Positions 21,658 through 32,452 of a stretch of 43,664 nt of DNA are shown piece by piece. The position numbers and the translations under genes were made by a program. The first letter of the stretch is position 1; the number at the start of each line of letters is the position of its first letter. This DNA comes from Choanephora cucurbitarum (Eukaryota; Mucoromycota; Mucoromycetes; Mucorales; Choanephoraceae): NCBI GenBank assembly GCA_025331435.1, contig JAIWNI010000160.1, positions 1-43,664 of the forward strand. Direction: 5' to 3'. The notes beneath the pieces are model-generated. The model did not search any database, was not told where the DNA came from, and was given only the letters and a program-made list of their open reading frames with translations.

Positions 21658-21839
21658 AACCAATATTCACAAAAATATACGCTTATCAATTCGGCAATCA
21701 TTCACTTTTTGCAAAATACAACGTAATATTTATTTTATTTGACAGATCAGAATCTTTTAGGCTGTTGATAAGCGACTGCAAACACATCAAGAACAAGCTT
21801 GACAAGATACATAATGCTTCAAGCATTGCAACTTTTTGT

Positions 21840-22983
21840 TTATTCTATATGATTAAGGATTTCCATCACGGGTTGCATATTAGCATCTCCTTCAATCACC
21901 ACATCAAATGCGTCTAAATAAGATGTCTCTAAGGATTTGATATCGTGATTTAAGAAGCCAATGTTTAAGCATAAATCATGAGTCACACCTTGACTCATCT
22001 GAAGATCGCCTAAACTATCACCCATCAAGACAACATTGCCTCTGCTCTTGATAGTGTCATAATAGGGAGACTTCTCTAACTGGAACTCAGACTTGTTGAA
22101 CACATGAATTAAAGGTTCCTTAAAGTCAACACAAATATGCTGATCATCAAAGACCATCATGTTGGACACAATATGCATATTGTCATAGAATAGTCCATCT
22201 TTCTTTAAGATTTCTTCAATAATGTTACCAATACCAGCTGAGAACACAAGAAAGGGTACTTGTTTATCTCTACAGTGTGCCAGTACACTTTCAAGACCTG
22301 ATCTTAGTTCCAGCTTGACATTCTTGGCCATGGCTTCCAAATCTAGACAACGCTTTTAATACCAAGCTTTTCTTTTTGTTGTTGTTGTTGTTGTTGTCTG
22401 TTTACCATGCTTTGAGATCTTTTGAGCGATCAGACTTTCATGAGCTTCAATCCACCATTGCATCATGTAAGGTACTTTCTCATCGTGCGTCATTGTCTGG
22501 TCAATTTCGATAGGATAATATTTGTTGTAAGTACGAGCTGTATCAATTTTATACTATTCAAGACTGATCAATAACCTTCTTCTCTCTCTTCTCTTCTTTT
22601 TGTTCCTAACCTGTTCAGTTAAGAGGCCAGAGCGTGCAGGAATGCCATGAGAAGAAGAATTACGTTCAAGCGCATCTGTCTCTTTGTTACGAACCCAATG
22701 ACGAGACATGGTCATGTCAAAATCTAACTCGAAAGAATAAGTCTTCTTCTCTTTTTGTTGTTTGCTCTTGTTGTCCTATTACCACTGATAAAGTGCAAAT
22801 TGCGACGACCATCCTGAATGATCTTTTGTAATTTTTCAGTTGTAGTGGTTACATTCTTTATTCTGACAGTTGGAATTTTTAATAAAGATTCCACTTTATT
22901 TTAAAATATCAGTAATTGACAACAAAATAGACCTGTCTTTTCTTTATTTTACCTAAGGATTTGGCTTGAATTACTTTAGACAT
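21840..22983 (-). CDS. NT5C3: Cytosolic pyrimidine 5'-nucleotidase (NT5C3/UMPH-1 type, HAD family)
   Basis: Five exons, 22983-22953, 22893-22783, 22723-22611, 22553-22406 and 22342-21840, give 301 residues, the usual size of cytosolic 5'-nucleotidase III. HAD motif I is DFDMT (48-52, nucleophile Asp48 and acid/base Asp50); motif II is SAG (169-171); motif III Lys is in HVFNK (Lys218); motif IV is GDSLGD (242-247). YYPIEIDQTM, EKVPYMMQWW and the VVSNMM/GFLNH segments also match the family. These enzymes dephosphorylate UMP and CMP (some act on 7-methyl-GMP) in the cytosol, acting opposite to uridine kinase. Each exon join was chosen to keep these motifs in frame; the third donor is GTTAGG. Intron 4 contains (AAC)6 on this strand. 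The start lies 110 bases beyond the stop of the PPR gene, same direction. Confidence 0.9.
22378..22397. repeat. (GTT)6 microsatellite in a nucleotidase intron
   Basis: Six GTT units within the intron between exons 4 and 5 of the nucleotidase gene (AAC on the coding strand). A simple length-variable repeat. Confidence 0.9.
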
Positions 22984-23093
22984 GATGATAAGGAAGAGGA
23001 AGAAGAGAGTAAAAGGAGATAAAAGGGAAAATAAAACTTTAAAATAATAATTTCGTCTTCAGGAACCAACCAAACTTGATAAAAAAAAATAGT

Positions 23094-26000
23094 TCAGCAT
23101 TGAAAAAGATCAGCAACCACACCAATGACTTTAGGCGGGAAATCACGCTGACCCATTTGATCTAAAATAGCTCTGGCTGACTCGGTTTGGTCATTCAACA
23201 GATATGCTTGAATCATTGCTTCATAACTACTAGGCTCACGAATCACCACTGATTGTTGAGTCTTATCATCAGACATGGCTTCAAAAACAACCTTTGCTTT
23301 CTCTAGTTGCTCACTTTGACCATAGCCTCGGATAAACAAGTTTTCAATATAAGGAGACTGGCTCCTCTGTAGCTGCTTGTCTTGACTCATCTCTTCATGG
23401 TATATCTTTTCAGCCTTCTCGAGTGCATTGTTACTGATCAGCGTATCAATCATGGCCTGATAGACAGCTTCATCTGGATGAATTTTGACACGCTTCATCT
23501 CCTGAAACACACGCTCAGCACTCTGTACATCGCGCTGAAGGAGTCCATAGGAATAGATCAAGGTAGCATAATGTGTTGCCTGAGGATGAAGACGATCACA
23601 TCGGGTCATGTCGCCTAATAGCTTATGCGCCATTGGCATATCGTATGGGGCAATATGGGTATAGGCCTCCATCAGAAGTTTGTAGCTATGAGGCGAGGGC
23701 CTGATATGACGTCGACGTAACTCGTTAAAGTAGTCAAGTACACGTTCACGATTGGGATGCTGACGAACATAGAACTGCATCATATTATTAAATGGACCCA
23801 CACGAGGTTGATAAGAGGGAGAAGCCAGCATCTCTTGAAATAGACGGCATGATTGATGCTCTGATCCTGAACGCACACTAGCAGAGATAATGGCCCCGTA
23901 GGTGATTGAATTGGCTGGCACATGAAACTGTCGCATCTCTTCAAACAGAGCTAGAGCACAATCTAGTTTGCGTGCCTTGGCTAACTTGGAAATTACCACA
24001 TTGTAGAAGAAGGTAGTTGGCTTGACATGATGGCGCTTGGCTTCATCGTAGATCGTAAGTGCATCTGTGGCTTCATCAGTAGCACATTGAGCACTACCAA
24101 GCAACAGACTGGCATATCCATCACTATCAGGTGAATAACCCATAGCTTTGATGCGATCATAGTACATTCTGGCCTGTGTCATCTCTCCTCTTTGTGCGTA
24201 TCCGATCAATAGACTGTTGGTCACCCAATAGATGGCCTCATCTCTTAACTGAATGTCATCCATGTCCTTGAAGGCATAGATAGCATTGTTGTATATGGTC
24301 AAAGCAGTTGAGAGGTCACCTTGTTTGCCTGCAAGAGCAATAGCATCACGCATGAGGTGTGGCAAGGGAATCAAAGATCGACAGATAATTTGGTTTTCAA
24401 AGATTTGAGTTGCTTCTCGTCCGTGACCTTGTTGAACAGCTTGAAGAATAGCTTGAGAGGCAGCTTCTGTTTCGGACAGACAGGTGGATTCAACTTCAAC
24501 AAGACCATCTAGAGAACTTTCTTCGTCGTCTACAATCTCAATAATGACATCGCCATCATCGCGCTCTTTTTCTTCATGAAATTTGACCTCTTCTGGTTGA
24601 TCTTTGAGAGAAGATTGAACAACGGCTGCTCTCCAGCGTGCTTCAGACTCTGTTTGATTATAGAGTTGTAACCGGGAGGCCACGAATTCGATCAAATCTG
24701 AACCAACAACAATACGTAGGCCATGCATGTCTTGGAGAAGTTGCATCACAGCATTCTCCAAAGAAGGGAGTTCGTGTTTGCTGTAGACAACAAAGCAAGA
24801 TTCAAATAAGAGCCGGTAGTCTGCATGACTGAATGTGGAATGCATCTCTAGAGGCTGATCAAAATAGGAATCAATCAATGTCTTGCACATGATACCGAAG
24901 GAAGAAGATTCAGAGCTCGAGGGATGTGCTGCTGAATGGCGCAAAATAGACATGGCACGGTGCATCACCTGCAATACTTGATGGACTGTGGTACAATGAA
25001 GTACGATTTCTAATGCAGCATCTAATAGACAGTGTACACCCTTGACAAGAGAACGAACAGACATGACCTGTTCCATCAGCTCAAGCGCCTGAATGGCTTC
25101 TTCAATAGCATTCAATTGAGCAAAGCGAGAAACGATACGCTCGGCCAAGACAGGGTCAGGTTCCAGACTAGCCTTAGCCATATCATGAATCACCATCAAG
25201 GCCTTGTCCAAGTCATCATGCGCTAAACAGAGTAGGGCATAGTTAGCTAGATTGCCATATGCTTTGCTGATATCTGTTTTTCTTAAGGCATCATAGATAC
25301 GAGTAGCTTCAGGCCATAGGTCATTCTGGCAGTAGGCAGATAAAATGGGGCCATAACTACTGGCATCAGGCAGAGGATAAAGTTTCTCGTTTTCTTGATG
25401 TCCCTGTAAGAGACGTTCAACCAGGTCTTCAGCTTCTTTCATTTGATCGTTTGTACAGTAATGCCGAATGATAGAGTTATAAGGGATACACGTTAATTTG
25501 ATGTGATGTTGAGCCATATCATGTTCAACTACATGCAAAGCAGCATCCAACATGCCACATTTCAAATGACAATCGACCAAAGCATTGAATATGTAAGAAG
25601 CGTCATGGGTGCCTAGTGTATTCTTGACGTGACTGTAAACACCGTAGTAGTAAAGCGCTGTTTGTATGTCGCCAGCACGACCAAAGAGATTGATTAATGC
25701 AGCATAGGTTGCTGAGTTAGGCTTTGCCTGGACTTCAGGGCGCTCTAATTGAGCATAGACGAAATGAGCATCGGCAGTATTGCCATAATGAGACAAGACG
25801 CGCAAGAGTTGATTGAATATCTCAATTTCGAAAGAACAAATAGCCATGTCATCTGCAACTGCATGATGAAAGATAGCCAGGGCCATGGTCAAGTTGCCTT
25901 CAGATTCTAGCAGTCCGACATCTTCATTGTTATGTCCGATTCTGGCTGATTGACGTTTCAGCATGGCTACTGTCTTTTGAACTTCAACATCGCGTTTACA

Positions 26001-26585
26001 AAGCGAACGGATCATAAGAACATATGTATATGTATTGGGCCGAATTTGATAGTGTGTCATTTCTTGGTAAACTAATGATGTGCGTGATTAATAAAAACAA
26101 GGGTGTTTTATTGATTGCAATGTATATAAAGTTTTCTTACGTTTTAGCATTTGGGTTAGAGGTGTGCCTTCACGACGAAGGAGAATGTGTGCTTCCAAGA
26201 CAAGGTTATAGGTGTGATGCGTCATCTGTATCTTGTTCTTTTTCATAGATATAAATTCGTTCATAACTGTACGTAGGTCGCCGTTGCGCTTTGCAGCCAG
26301 AATACGGTGGTTACATTCGTATGTCTGATTATTTTTCTTTTTATGGTGGTGTCGAGAGGAAGACGAAGGAAGTTGAGATGAAGAGGAAGTAGGCGAATTT
26401 GGTGGCGTTAACAAATCGTTTTGAGTATCTTCAGATGACGATCTGGTTTGTTTAGGAGGCGATGACGGTCTGTTTCGAACTCGATTGTGTTTTGCTGGTT
26501 TCTTGTGTTGATTGCACATTGGCTTGCTTGAATCAAGTGTATGGATTTTAAGGTGTGAACCGGAAGATGAAAGCTTTTCCAACAT
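23094..26585 (-). CDS. Large pentatricopeptide-repeat (PPR) protein
   Basis: Two exons, 26585-26141 and 26071-23094, joined over a GTAAGA...TAG intron, give 1140 residues. From residue about 95 onward the protein is a long series of about 35-residue helical hairpins, with typical PPR phrases such as THHTYNLVLEAH, PNTYTYVLMIRSLCK, PNSATYAALINLFGRAGD, PTTFFYNVVISKLAKARK, ANSITYGAIISASVRSG and PHSYKLLMEAY. A non-repeat, acidic insert (VIIEIVDDEESSLDGLVEVE) sits in the middle. PPR proteins bind single-stranded RNA, in fungi almost always in mitochondria, for RNA stability, processing or translation. The first 95 residues are Ser/Pro/Lys-rich with no textbook presequence (MLEKLSSSGSHLKIHTL), so targeting is uncertain. 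The RNA target cannot be read from the sequence. Confidence 0.9.
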
Positions 26586-28204
26586 AGAGCTATCGGAAAT
26601 ACAGGGGGTAGAGAAGTAATAGAGAAAGAAACAGATACACAGAAAAGAAAGAGGAGAAGAAAAAGAACAAAAGACTCATTATTTATAACATAGAACGGCA
26701 ATACTTTATTTATGTGTCCAACTCATCTTATCAGATTGATTTCTCCGCCTTATTGGTGCACAAAAGTTTTGAAACGGCTTTCTAAAAAAGAATGATCAAA
26801 CGACAAGATCAGATAAACCGCTGCTACTTTTGTTTGCGAATGCAAAGTTCTAATTTGTCTGTAGTGCAAGGAATTTGAAGAACAAAGTGAAGTAAAGGGC
26901 GGAGCTTGTCTGCATCTAAAAAATCTTATCAGATTCTTTTTTTAACTAACAAAAAAAAGAATCTGATTATTCATTTGTATTTGCTTGATTGCTTCATACT
27001 GTAGCAATAGATATATAGATATGCTTTTGCTTTATTATTTCTTTACCTAAGATAGCCAAGCTAAGCTATTGAAACAATAAACTTGTTGCTCTAGAAGTAG
27101 GTTTAATGATCCGAAACTAAAAGATCTGATAAGAAAGACATGTCACTGAACCGCTCAAAGAAGGAATGGTGGGAAATAACAAACAAGGATGACCATGTGA
27201 GAACTTATCGTCTCTGCAAATATATCCTTTGACCAGTAAAGCAAGGGATACCAAAGTACAATTGTATCTATAAGGTAATACAAGGCTGGGCTTCATCTAA
27301 TCATCAGTGCTTTTTCTCTCGAGAGAATGCATTCACTCTATGTTGTTGTACATACATGCACTGTATACAAAACTCAAAGGTATCTGGACCTCAAGCGAGT
27401 CTTATTTTTCTCCCAATTCGTCCTCGAAATAATTATCAGTGTCACCTAAGACACAATAAAAGAAGTGATTGAAGTTTTTCCACTATTTCTCTTGGGCTTT
27501 TTTAGTTCAACTCAGGATACCCAATAAGATAGCAAGCTGTTATCAGATCTTTTTAAACCAACAAACAAAAAAATCCGGGGTTTTTTCTGTGACCAAAAGT
27601 GCATATTATTTGTATCCGTTAACAGTACACCTGATGAAATTTTTCTTTGTCAGTTTTTATAGGTGAAAGAGCTTTTCATTTATTGTTCAAAAGAGCTTAT
27701 CGCGGCACTTTTATTTAAGCCAATAGGCTAGTTGGTTTAAACATACTTTCTTTGTATTTTAGCAAACAAAGAAAACTATTTCCAGAGCAAAGTTATTTTG
27801 AGGATGGTGTGACCTGTCTTTTATTCAATTGCTTATTTTCTAAGAAGAGTAAATGACTTACCAAGTTTTTTTTTTACTTGACTACCTGAATCATATGAAG
27901 CATAAAGTACCGAGTAGTAGTTTCTGTCTGACTCTATTACTAACGAAATAAGAGATCACCAAGAAAGAGCTTGGCGTAGGATAAACAGCTGCTTACTGAA
28001 AAACTTTCTGTATCTCTTAGACAAAGAAAGTATCTGAAACTGACTGTTAAAAAACGTTAGTTAAACTTCATTCCTTACGTTCCTAGATGTATGCCAATAC
28101 CTTAATCGTGATTGGTCAGATGACTGTATACGTGTTCATGTTGAATATCCAATTCTTTATCTTATGTACATTTTTCTTATCTTTTACTATTTTTTTTCTC
28201 ATCC
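26586..28204. other. 1.6 kb divergent region with repeated GATA-like motif
   Basis: Separates the PPR gene (-) and the F-box gene (+). No gene is supported. It contains the motif TCTTATCAGATT at 26726-26737 and 26924-26935, its reverse complement GATCTGATAAGA at 27123-27134, and TTATCAGATCT at 27540-27550. The core TTATCA/TGATAA fits the HGATAR consensus of fungal GATA factors. A perfect 16-bp hairpin lies at 26928-26967, and a 30-codon frame with faint BED-finger flavour at 27140-27232. Confidence 0.5.
26928..26967. repeat. Perfect 16-bp inverted repeat
   Basis: ATCAGATTCTTTTTTT (26928-26943), an 8-base spacer AACTAACA, then the exact complement (26952-26967). The left arm overlaps one copy of the repeated TCTTATCAGATT motif. 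Half of each arm is poly-A/T, but the outer nine bases ATCAGATTC are not. Confidence 0.75.
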
Positions 28205-29992
28205 ATGGTAAACTTGATTCTTTTACCAGTGGAGTTGCAGCTGAACATATTTCTAAGACTGGAAACTAAGGATCTCATCAAATGTCAATGCGTTCATAAA
28301 AGTTGGGTTGTCCTAGCACAAACGATCATGTATGAACATGTTGAGCTGACATCCAATAGGGATGTCTATTATTTTATTGCCACAATTTCTACTAGTCCTT
28401 TTATGCCTGGACAACATGTCAAGAAACTTAATATGAAATACAGTTTTGTTGAAGCAATTGAAAGATACAAAGATGGATTTGGTGATCATGCGCTGTGGTA
28501 CGCAGAAAGGTTGATTGAAAGAATAGCAGTGTTCACACCTAACCTAGAGACTTTGACAACACCGATCATGAGCAGTCAGCTTTGGAGGACCATTAGAGCA
28601 GTGCGAACAAAAGGGCAATGGAAGCTTCTGAAACAACTATCATGGCCTGAAAAAAACGAAGGAACAGAAGATTACATTCAATTGATTATTTCTTTGAAAG
28701 ATACAATCAAAGATATCAGTATCTTTCCCGTGATAGAGCAGCAAAATTCGCCGATGCACACAGACATCTTTGCAGCACTCGATCAAGAATTTCAACTGAA
28801 GATGTATCATGAGATGCTAAATTATCTTCCACAATTCACTCATCTTGAAAGCGTGCACATCAAAGTGAATCAAAAGATATGGTTGCACCAGCTAGATAAC
28901 TGTATCAGTAGCTTTCCTGCGAATGCAAAAAGTCTTTCAGCTGATTTTACATTTTTAGAATTACCTGCTGAGGTTCTTCAGAATTCATCTATAGTCGCAA
29001 ATCGAACATTGTCCAAATTATCTTTTGCTGTCAAGTCCCAATCACAAAATGATTTCGCTTATATTATGGATAAATTTACAAATTTGGAGGATTTACAATT
29101 CATTTACAGTGCTCCTTACCCCAGTTTTCAGCCAAGTCTAGCATTTGATGTGGCAACGTATCGCCAGCTAGCATGTTATCTAAAAACGTTAAGGAGCTTC
29201 TCTATTCAAAACTTATCTGTTGGAAACCTCAATCGCTTTATTGATATACTTCATGATACAATTACAGAAGGTGAAATGAATATAAATACTGTGTTGACTA
29301 AAACATTACATGGAGTCATTTGCTACAATGCTTCGTTCCAATACAATCGAGACAAGCCATCAAATTTTGTTATCAAAAACCTTATAAAACATGATGGTTC
29401 AAATAGAACAGCGATGGTCAATCTACCTTATCTCTACAAAAGGCTAAATACACTGATACTTATTGATGAGGGAACAAGTCTTAGACAATGGGGTCTCTAT
29501 GTGCCTTCTGCAGAAAGCGTCTACCAGATAGATGATATCTTGAGTAACTGTACTGAATTAAAGACGTTGTGTATGAATAACATAAAATTCGCTATGCCTA
29601 TGTCGCCTGTATACAACCACTCGATCAAATGTGTAAAAGTACTTAATTACAGCTTTAATCCGTTGCCTTTAGAGCGGCTATTGGCTCAGCTTCCCAATTT
29701 GAAAACTCTGGTCTTGTCTGAATTGTGTGTAGAAGCTATCGAAAATGAAAGCCCTGAATTTGAGATTAACTTGCAGGACAAAAAGTTAGATAAGCTTATT
29801 TTCTATTTTTCATCCACAAAGCATCATAGTATCAAGATCACCACATCAACCGAAACACTGAATTTTGAACGCTCCAAGTTTCTTCGACAGACCTCAAAGC
29901 TTGATAGGCCAGATACTCATATCATTGTTGACTATGTTAAGAAAATTTGTGTAGAGTCTGACTCTGACGATCCTCTGGATGTAACCCTGTAA
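28205..29992 (+). CDS. F-box protein
   Basis: Single-exon frame of 595 residues beginning MVNLILLPVELQLNIFLRLE, followed by DLIKCQCVHKSWVVLAQ: a standard N-terminal F-box (residues about 4-45), which binds Skp1 in SCF ubiquitin ligases. The remaining 550 residues are a degenerate leucine-rich-repeat-like array (LPQFTHLESVHIK, LTNLEDLQFIY-like segments, LPNLKTLVLSEL) expected to bind the substrate. F-box/LRR proteins of this kind are numerous and fast-evolving in Mucoromycota; the target is unknown. The ATG follows a T-rich leader (CATCCATGG context). An overlapping upstream ORF (28087-28269) is in another frame and is not taken as a gene. Confidence 0.88.
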   Translation: MVNLILLPVELQLNIFLRLETKDLIKCQCVHKSWVVLAQTIMYEHVELTSNRDVYYFIATISTSPFMPGQHVKKLNMKYSFVEAIERYKDGFGDHALWYAERLIERIAVFTPNLETLTTPIMSSQLWRTIRAVRTKGQWKLLKQLSWPEKNEGTEDYIQLIISLKDTIKDISIFPVIEQQNSPMHTDIFAALDQEFQLKMYHEMLNYLPQFTHLESVHIKVNQKIWLHQLDNCISSFPANAKSLSADFTFLELPAEVLQNSSIVANRTLSKLSFAVKSQSQNDFAYIMDKFTNLEDLQFIYSAPYPSFQPSLAFDVATYRQLACYLKTLRSFSIQNLSVGNLNRFIDILHDTITEGEMNINTVLTKTLHGVICYNASFQYNRDKPSNFVIKNLIKHDGSNRTAMVNLPYLYKRLNTLILIDEGTSLRQWGLYVPSAESVYQIDDILSNCTELKTLCMNNIKFAMPMSPVYNHSIKCVKVLNYSFNPLPLERLLAQLPNLKTLVLSELCVEAIENESPEFEINLQDKKLDKLIFYFSSTKHHSIKITTSTETLNFERSKFLRQTSKLDRPDTHIIVDYVKKICVESDSDDPLDVTL

Positions 29993-30153
29993 ACAGCAAG
30001 AGAGGACAGTTACCGCGTGGGAGAAAATACAGAAAAGTCATATGCACATTCTAAAATCTACATAAATGAAAAAGAAAATAACTATTGTTCTTTCTCTCCT
30101 TTATTCTTCTCTATTTTTGTCCCTCTTTTATAATTGTTCAGATCATTAGCAAT

Positions 30154-31765
30154 ATGAAATCTCGTTTTCACTATAAGAAAATAAAACACTATCTTCCCAA
30201 GTCAGACAAAGACACTTATGCGGCGATCTATCATCGTGGTGGAATTACTTGTACTAGAGATGATACAGATGTTGAACTAGATTTTCGGCAAGAAAGCAAC
30301 TTCTTCTATCTTTCTGGCGTTGAAAAGGCAGGCTTTCAAATATTCATTCTTGTTGAATCTGATGAAATCTATCTTGTCAAGCCCACAGTGCTTCCTTCTG
30401 AGCAACTATGGAAGGGTATTCCTGCCTCGGATGAAGAGCTGAAGCGCCAGTATGATGTCGATCATGTCATTACCGAAAATGATTTAAACAGACTCATTCA
30501 TCATTCTGACCCTACTGTTATCTACACATTCGATACCACTGATACCGGTATGATTCCATGTCGATTTCATCCACGTCTTGATTTTATTGCACTAAAAGCA
30601 GCCACTCATGAGGCGCGGTTAACCAAATTTCCATGGGAGGTTCGAAACCTAAGATATGCAGCTCATATCTCCTCACATGCACATATAGACTTGATGAATC
30701 AAGTAGCCAAATGTCGAAAAAGGGACATCAAAGAATCAGAACTAGAAGCAAGATTTCGCTATACATGTGCAAAAAATGGCCTGTATAGACAATGCTACAT
30801 ACCGATCATAGCTTCCGGACCAAGAGCAGCTGTACTACATTACACAGATAATAACAAGATGATTCCCAACAAAGATCCTCATGCTCTGATATTGGTCGAT
30901 GCTGGTGGTGAATATGAATGCTATGGTAGTGATGTGTCTAGAACTTTTCCTGCTTGTGGCAAATTTTCCAATGAAGCAAAAACAATTTACAATATAGTAC
31001 TAAAAGCTCAGAAAGTAAGTAGAAGTAGTAAGGAAAAGACAAATTCTGCTTAGTGAAAAGCTTCACTGAATAGGCTGTGCTTAGCTGCATAAAGGCTGGT
31101 GTGTTATGGCGAGATATGCATAATATAGTTGTACAAATTCTTTGCTCTGAGCTAAGGCTCATAGGAATATTGCTGGGCGACGAAGAGGAATTGATACGTC
31201 AAGGAGTGTATCGGGCATTTTATTTTCATGGTAATTCTAAATATTTGTTGTTCTTTCGATTTCTAATATATCTGCATATTTTTTTCTTACTTTTTTGATC
31301 GGTACTACCTTAATTGCGATTGATTTGGTATATTACAAAAAAAAAAAGGCACAGGTCATTCAGTCGGATTGGATTGTCATGATGTTGGAGGGTAAGATGG
31401 CTAATTGCCTTTCTATCGGTAATCTTCAGCTCGCTAACATGTCATTCAGAAAAAACATTGGTATTTTTAGAAAATCTCGGTTTGGTGGTGTGAAGGGTGG
31501 GGATTCCTTGGAGTTCTTTGATCGGCCGTTAGAAGAAAACATGATCGTCACTGTTGAGCCGGGACTGTACTTCAATGATGTCAGTATCGATCTTTGGACT
31601 AGTAGTCCGAATTACCAACAGTATTTTGATTTGAGTAAAATACACCAATATAGAGTGGTGGGTGGAGTTCGCATTGAAGACACGATCCTGATTACATCTC
31701 GTGGTTACGAGAACCTGACTATTGCACCGAAGGAAGTTAGCGATATTGAGGCCATCATGAAATAA
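30154..31765 (+). CDS. Xaa-Pro aminopeptidase/dipeptidase (prolidase, peptidase M24B)
   Basis: Four exons, 30154-31014, 31074-31230, 31349-31391 and 31450-31765, give 458 residues, normal for fungal PEPP-type enzymes. An N-terminal aminopeptidase-P domain (DTYAAIYHRGG, FRQESNFFYLSGV) precedes the pita-bread catalytic domain. The five metal ligands are all present: Asp249 (LVDAGGEYE), Asp260 (SDVSRTF), His343 (HGTGHSVGLDCHDVGG), Glu390 (VEPGLYF) and Glu430 (RIED). The enzyme removes the residue before proline, using two Mn ions, in the cytosol. The exon 3 acceptor is AAAAAG at 31348; a CAG six bases later would delete two residues of the HGTGH motif. An in-frame ATG at 30085 would add 23 hydrophobic residues; I prefer 30154 because the extra part is T-rich leader. 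Confidence 0.9.
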
Positions 31766-32452
31766 AGTTAGATTGTTTATACAACATCTATTTATATCTC
31801 CAAGCAGTAGTTGCAGATAAGTTATATACCTGTTAACATTACACAAGTTTAAGTTTGTGGAGAAGTCATTTCATTTGACATGGCCCTTTTTCGGATCGTA
31901 CTACATAACCATATCGTCTAATTGTTCAAGCTGACACGAGCAGGGTTGGCCAAAACTAAATAAGGAACATGAATGATTTTTCAAGATCAGCCACTCCTTC
32001 TATGGCTCTTTCATCAGGGACGTCAAGAGAGGATATTATGACAATAAGTTCGTTGAATATCTCCAGGCTTTTTAATTGAAATGCAATTATCAACGATGTC
32101 ACTTGATTTCATCTACTGTTGTTTCTTTTTCGCAATACAAATCCTTTGCAAGTATGCTTCATGCTATGAGGTCTTTTTGGGCTCAAGGTTATAAATTATG
32201 TGTTGAAGTGCCACTGAGCAGTTAAGGATCTCGATTCTCGATAATTTCTTACGGAGACTTCAAGTTCAAGAACACTTCCCTCCGCTTTGACATGCAACTT
32301 TTATAATAAATAACTGACGTTTCAATTCACAATGATGGCCCTAACAAAAAACTGTGAATTTCTGTCAAAAATTAAGCCCATGTCTGATAGTATATTTTTT
32401 TAAGAAAAAAGTCTGCTGTTATATTTGACTTCTTTCAATTATCTACATAAAC
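31766..32452. other. Intergenic, 0.7 kb
   Basis: The 3' flank of the prolidase gene and the promoter of the recycling-factor gene, both transcribed to the right. No coding frame, repeat or RNA gene was seen. The last 60 bases are A+T-rich with no clear TATA box. Confidence 0.5.

Noticed and set aside
30638..30650. GGTTCGAAACC, a match to a tRNA B box
   Set aside because: It is inside the prolidase coding sequence (WEVRNLRY), with no A box or cloverleaf around it.
31450..31483. Alternative exon 4 acceptor (TTTTTAG) for prolidase
   Set aside because: It also keeps frame, but the CAG at 31449 is nearer the CTAAC branch-like sequence, so it is the better choice.
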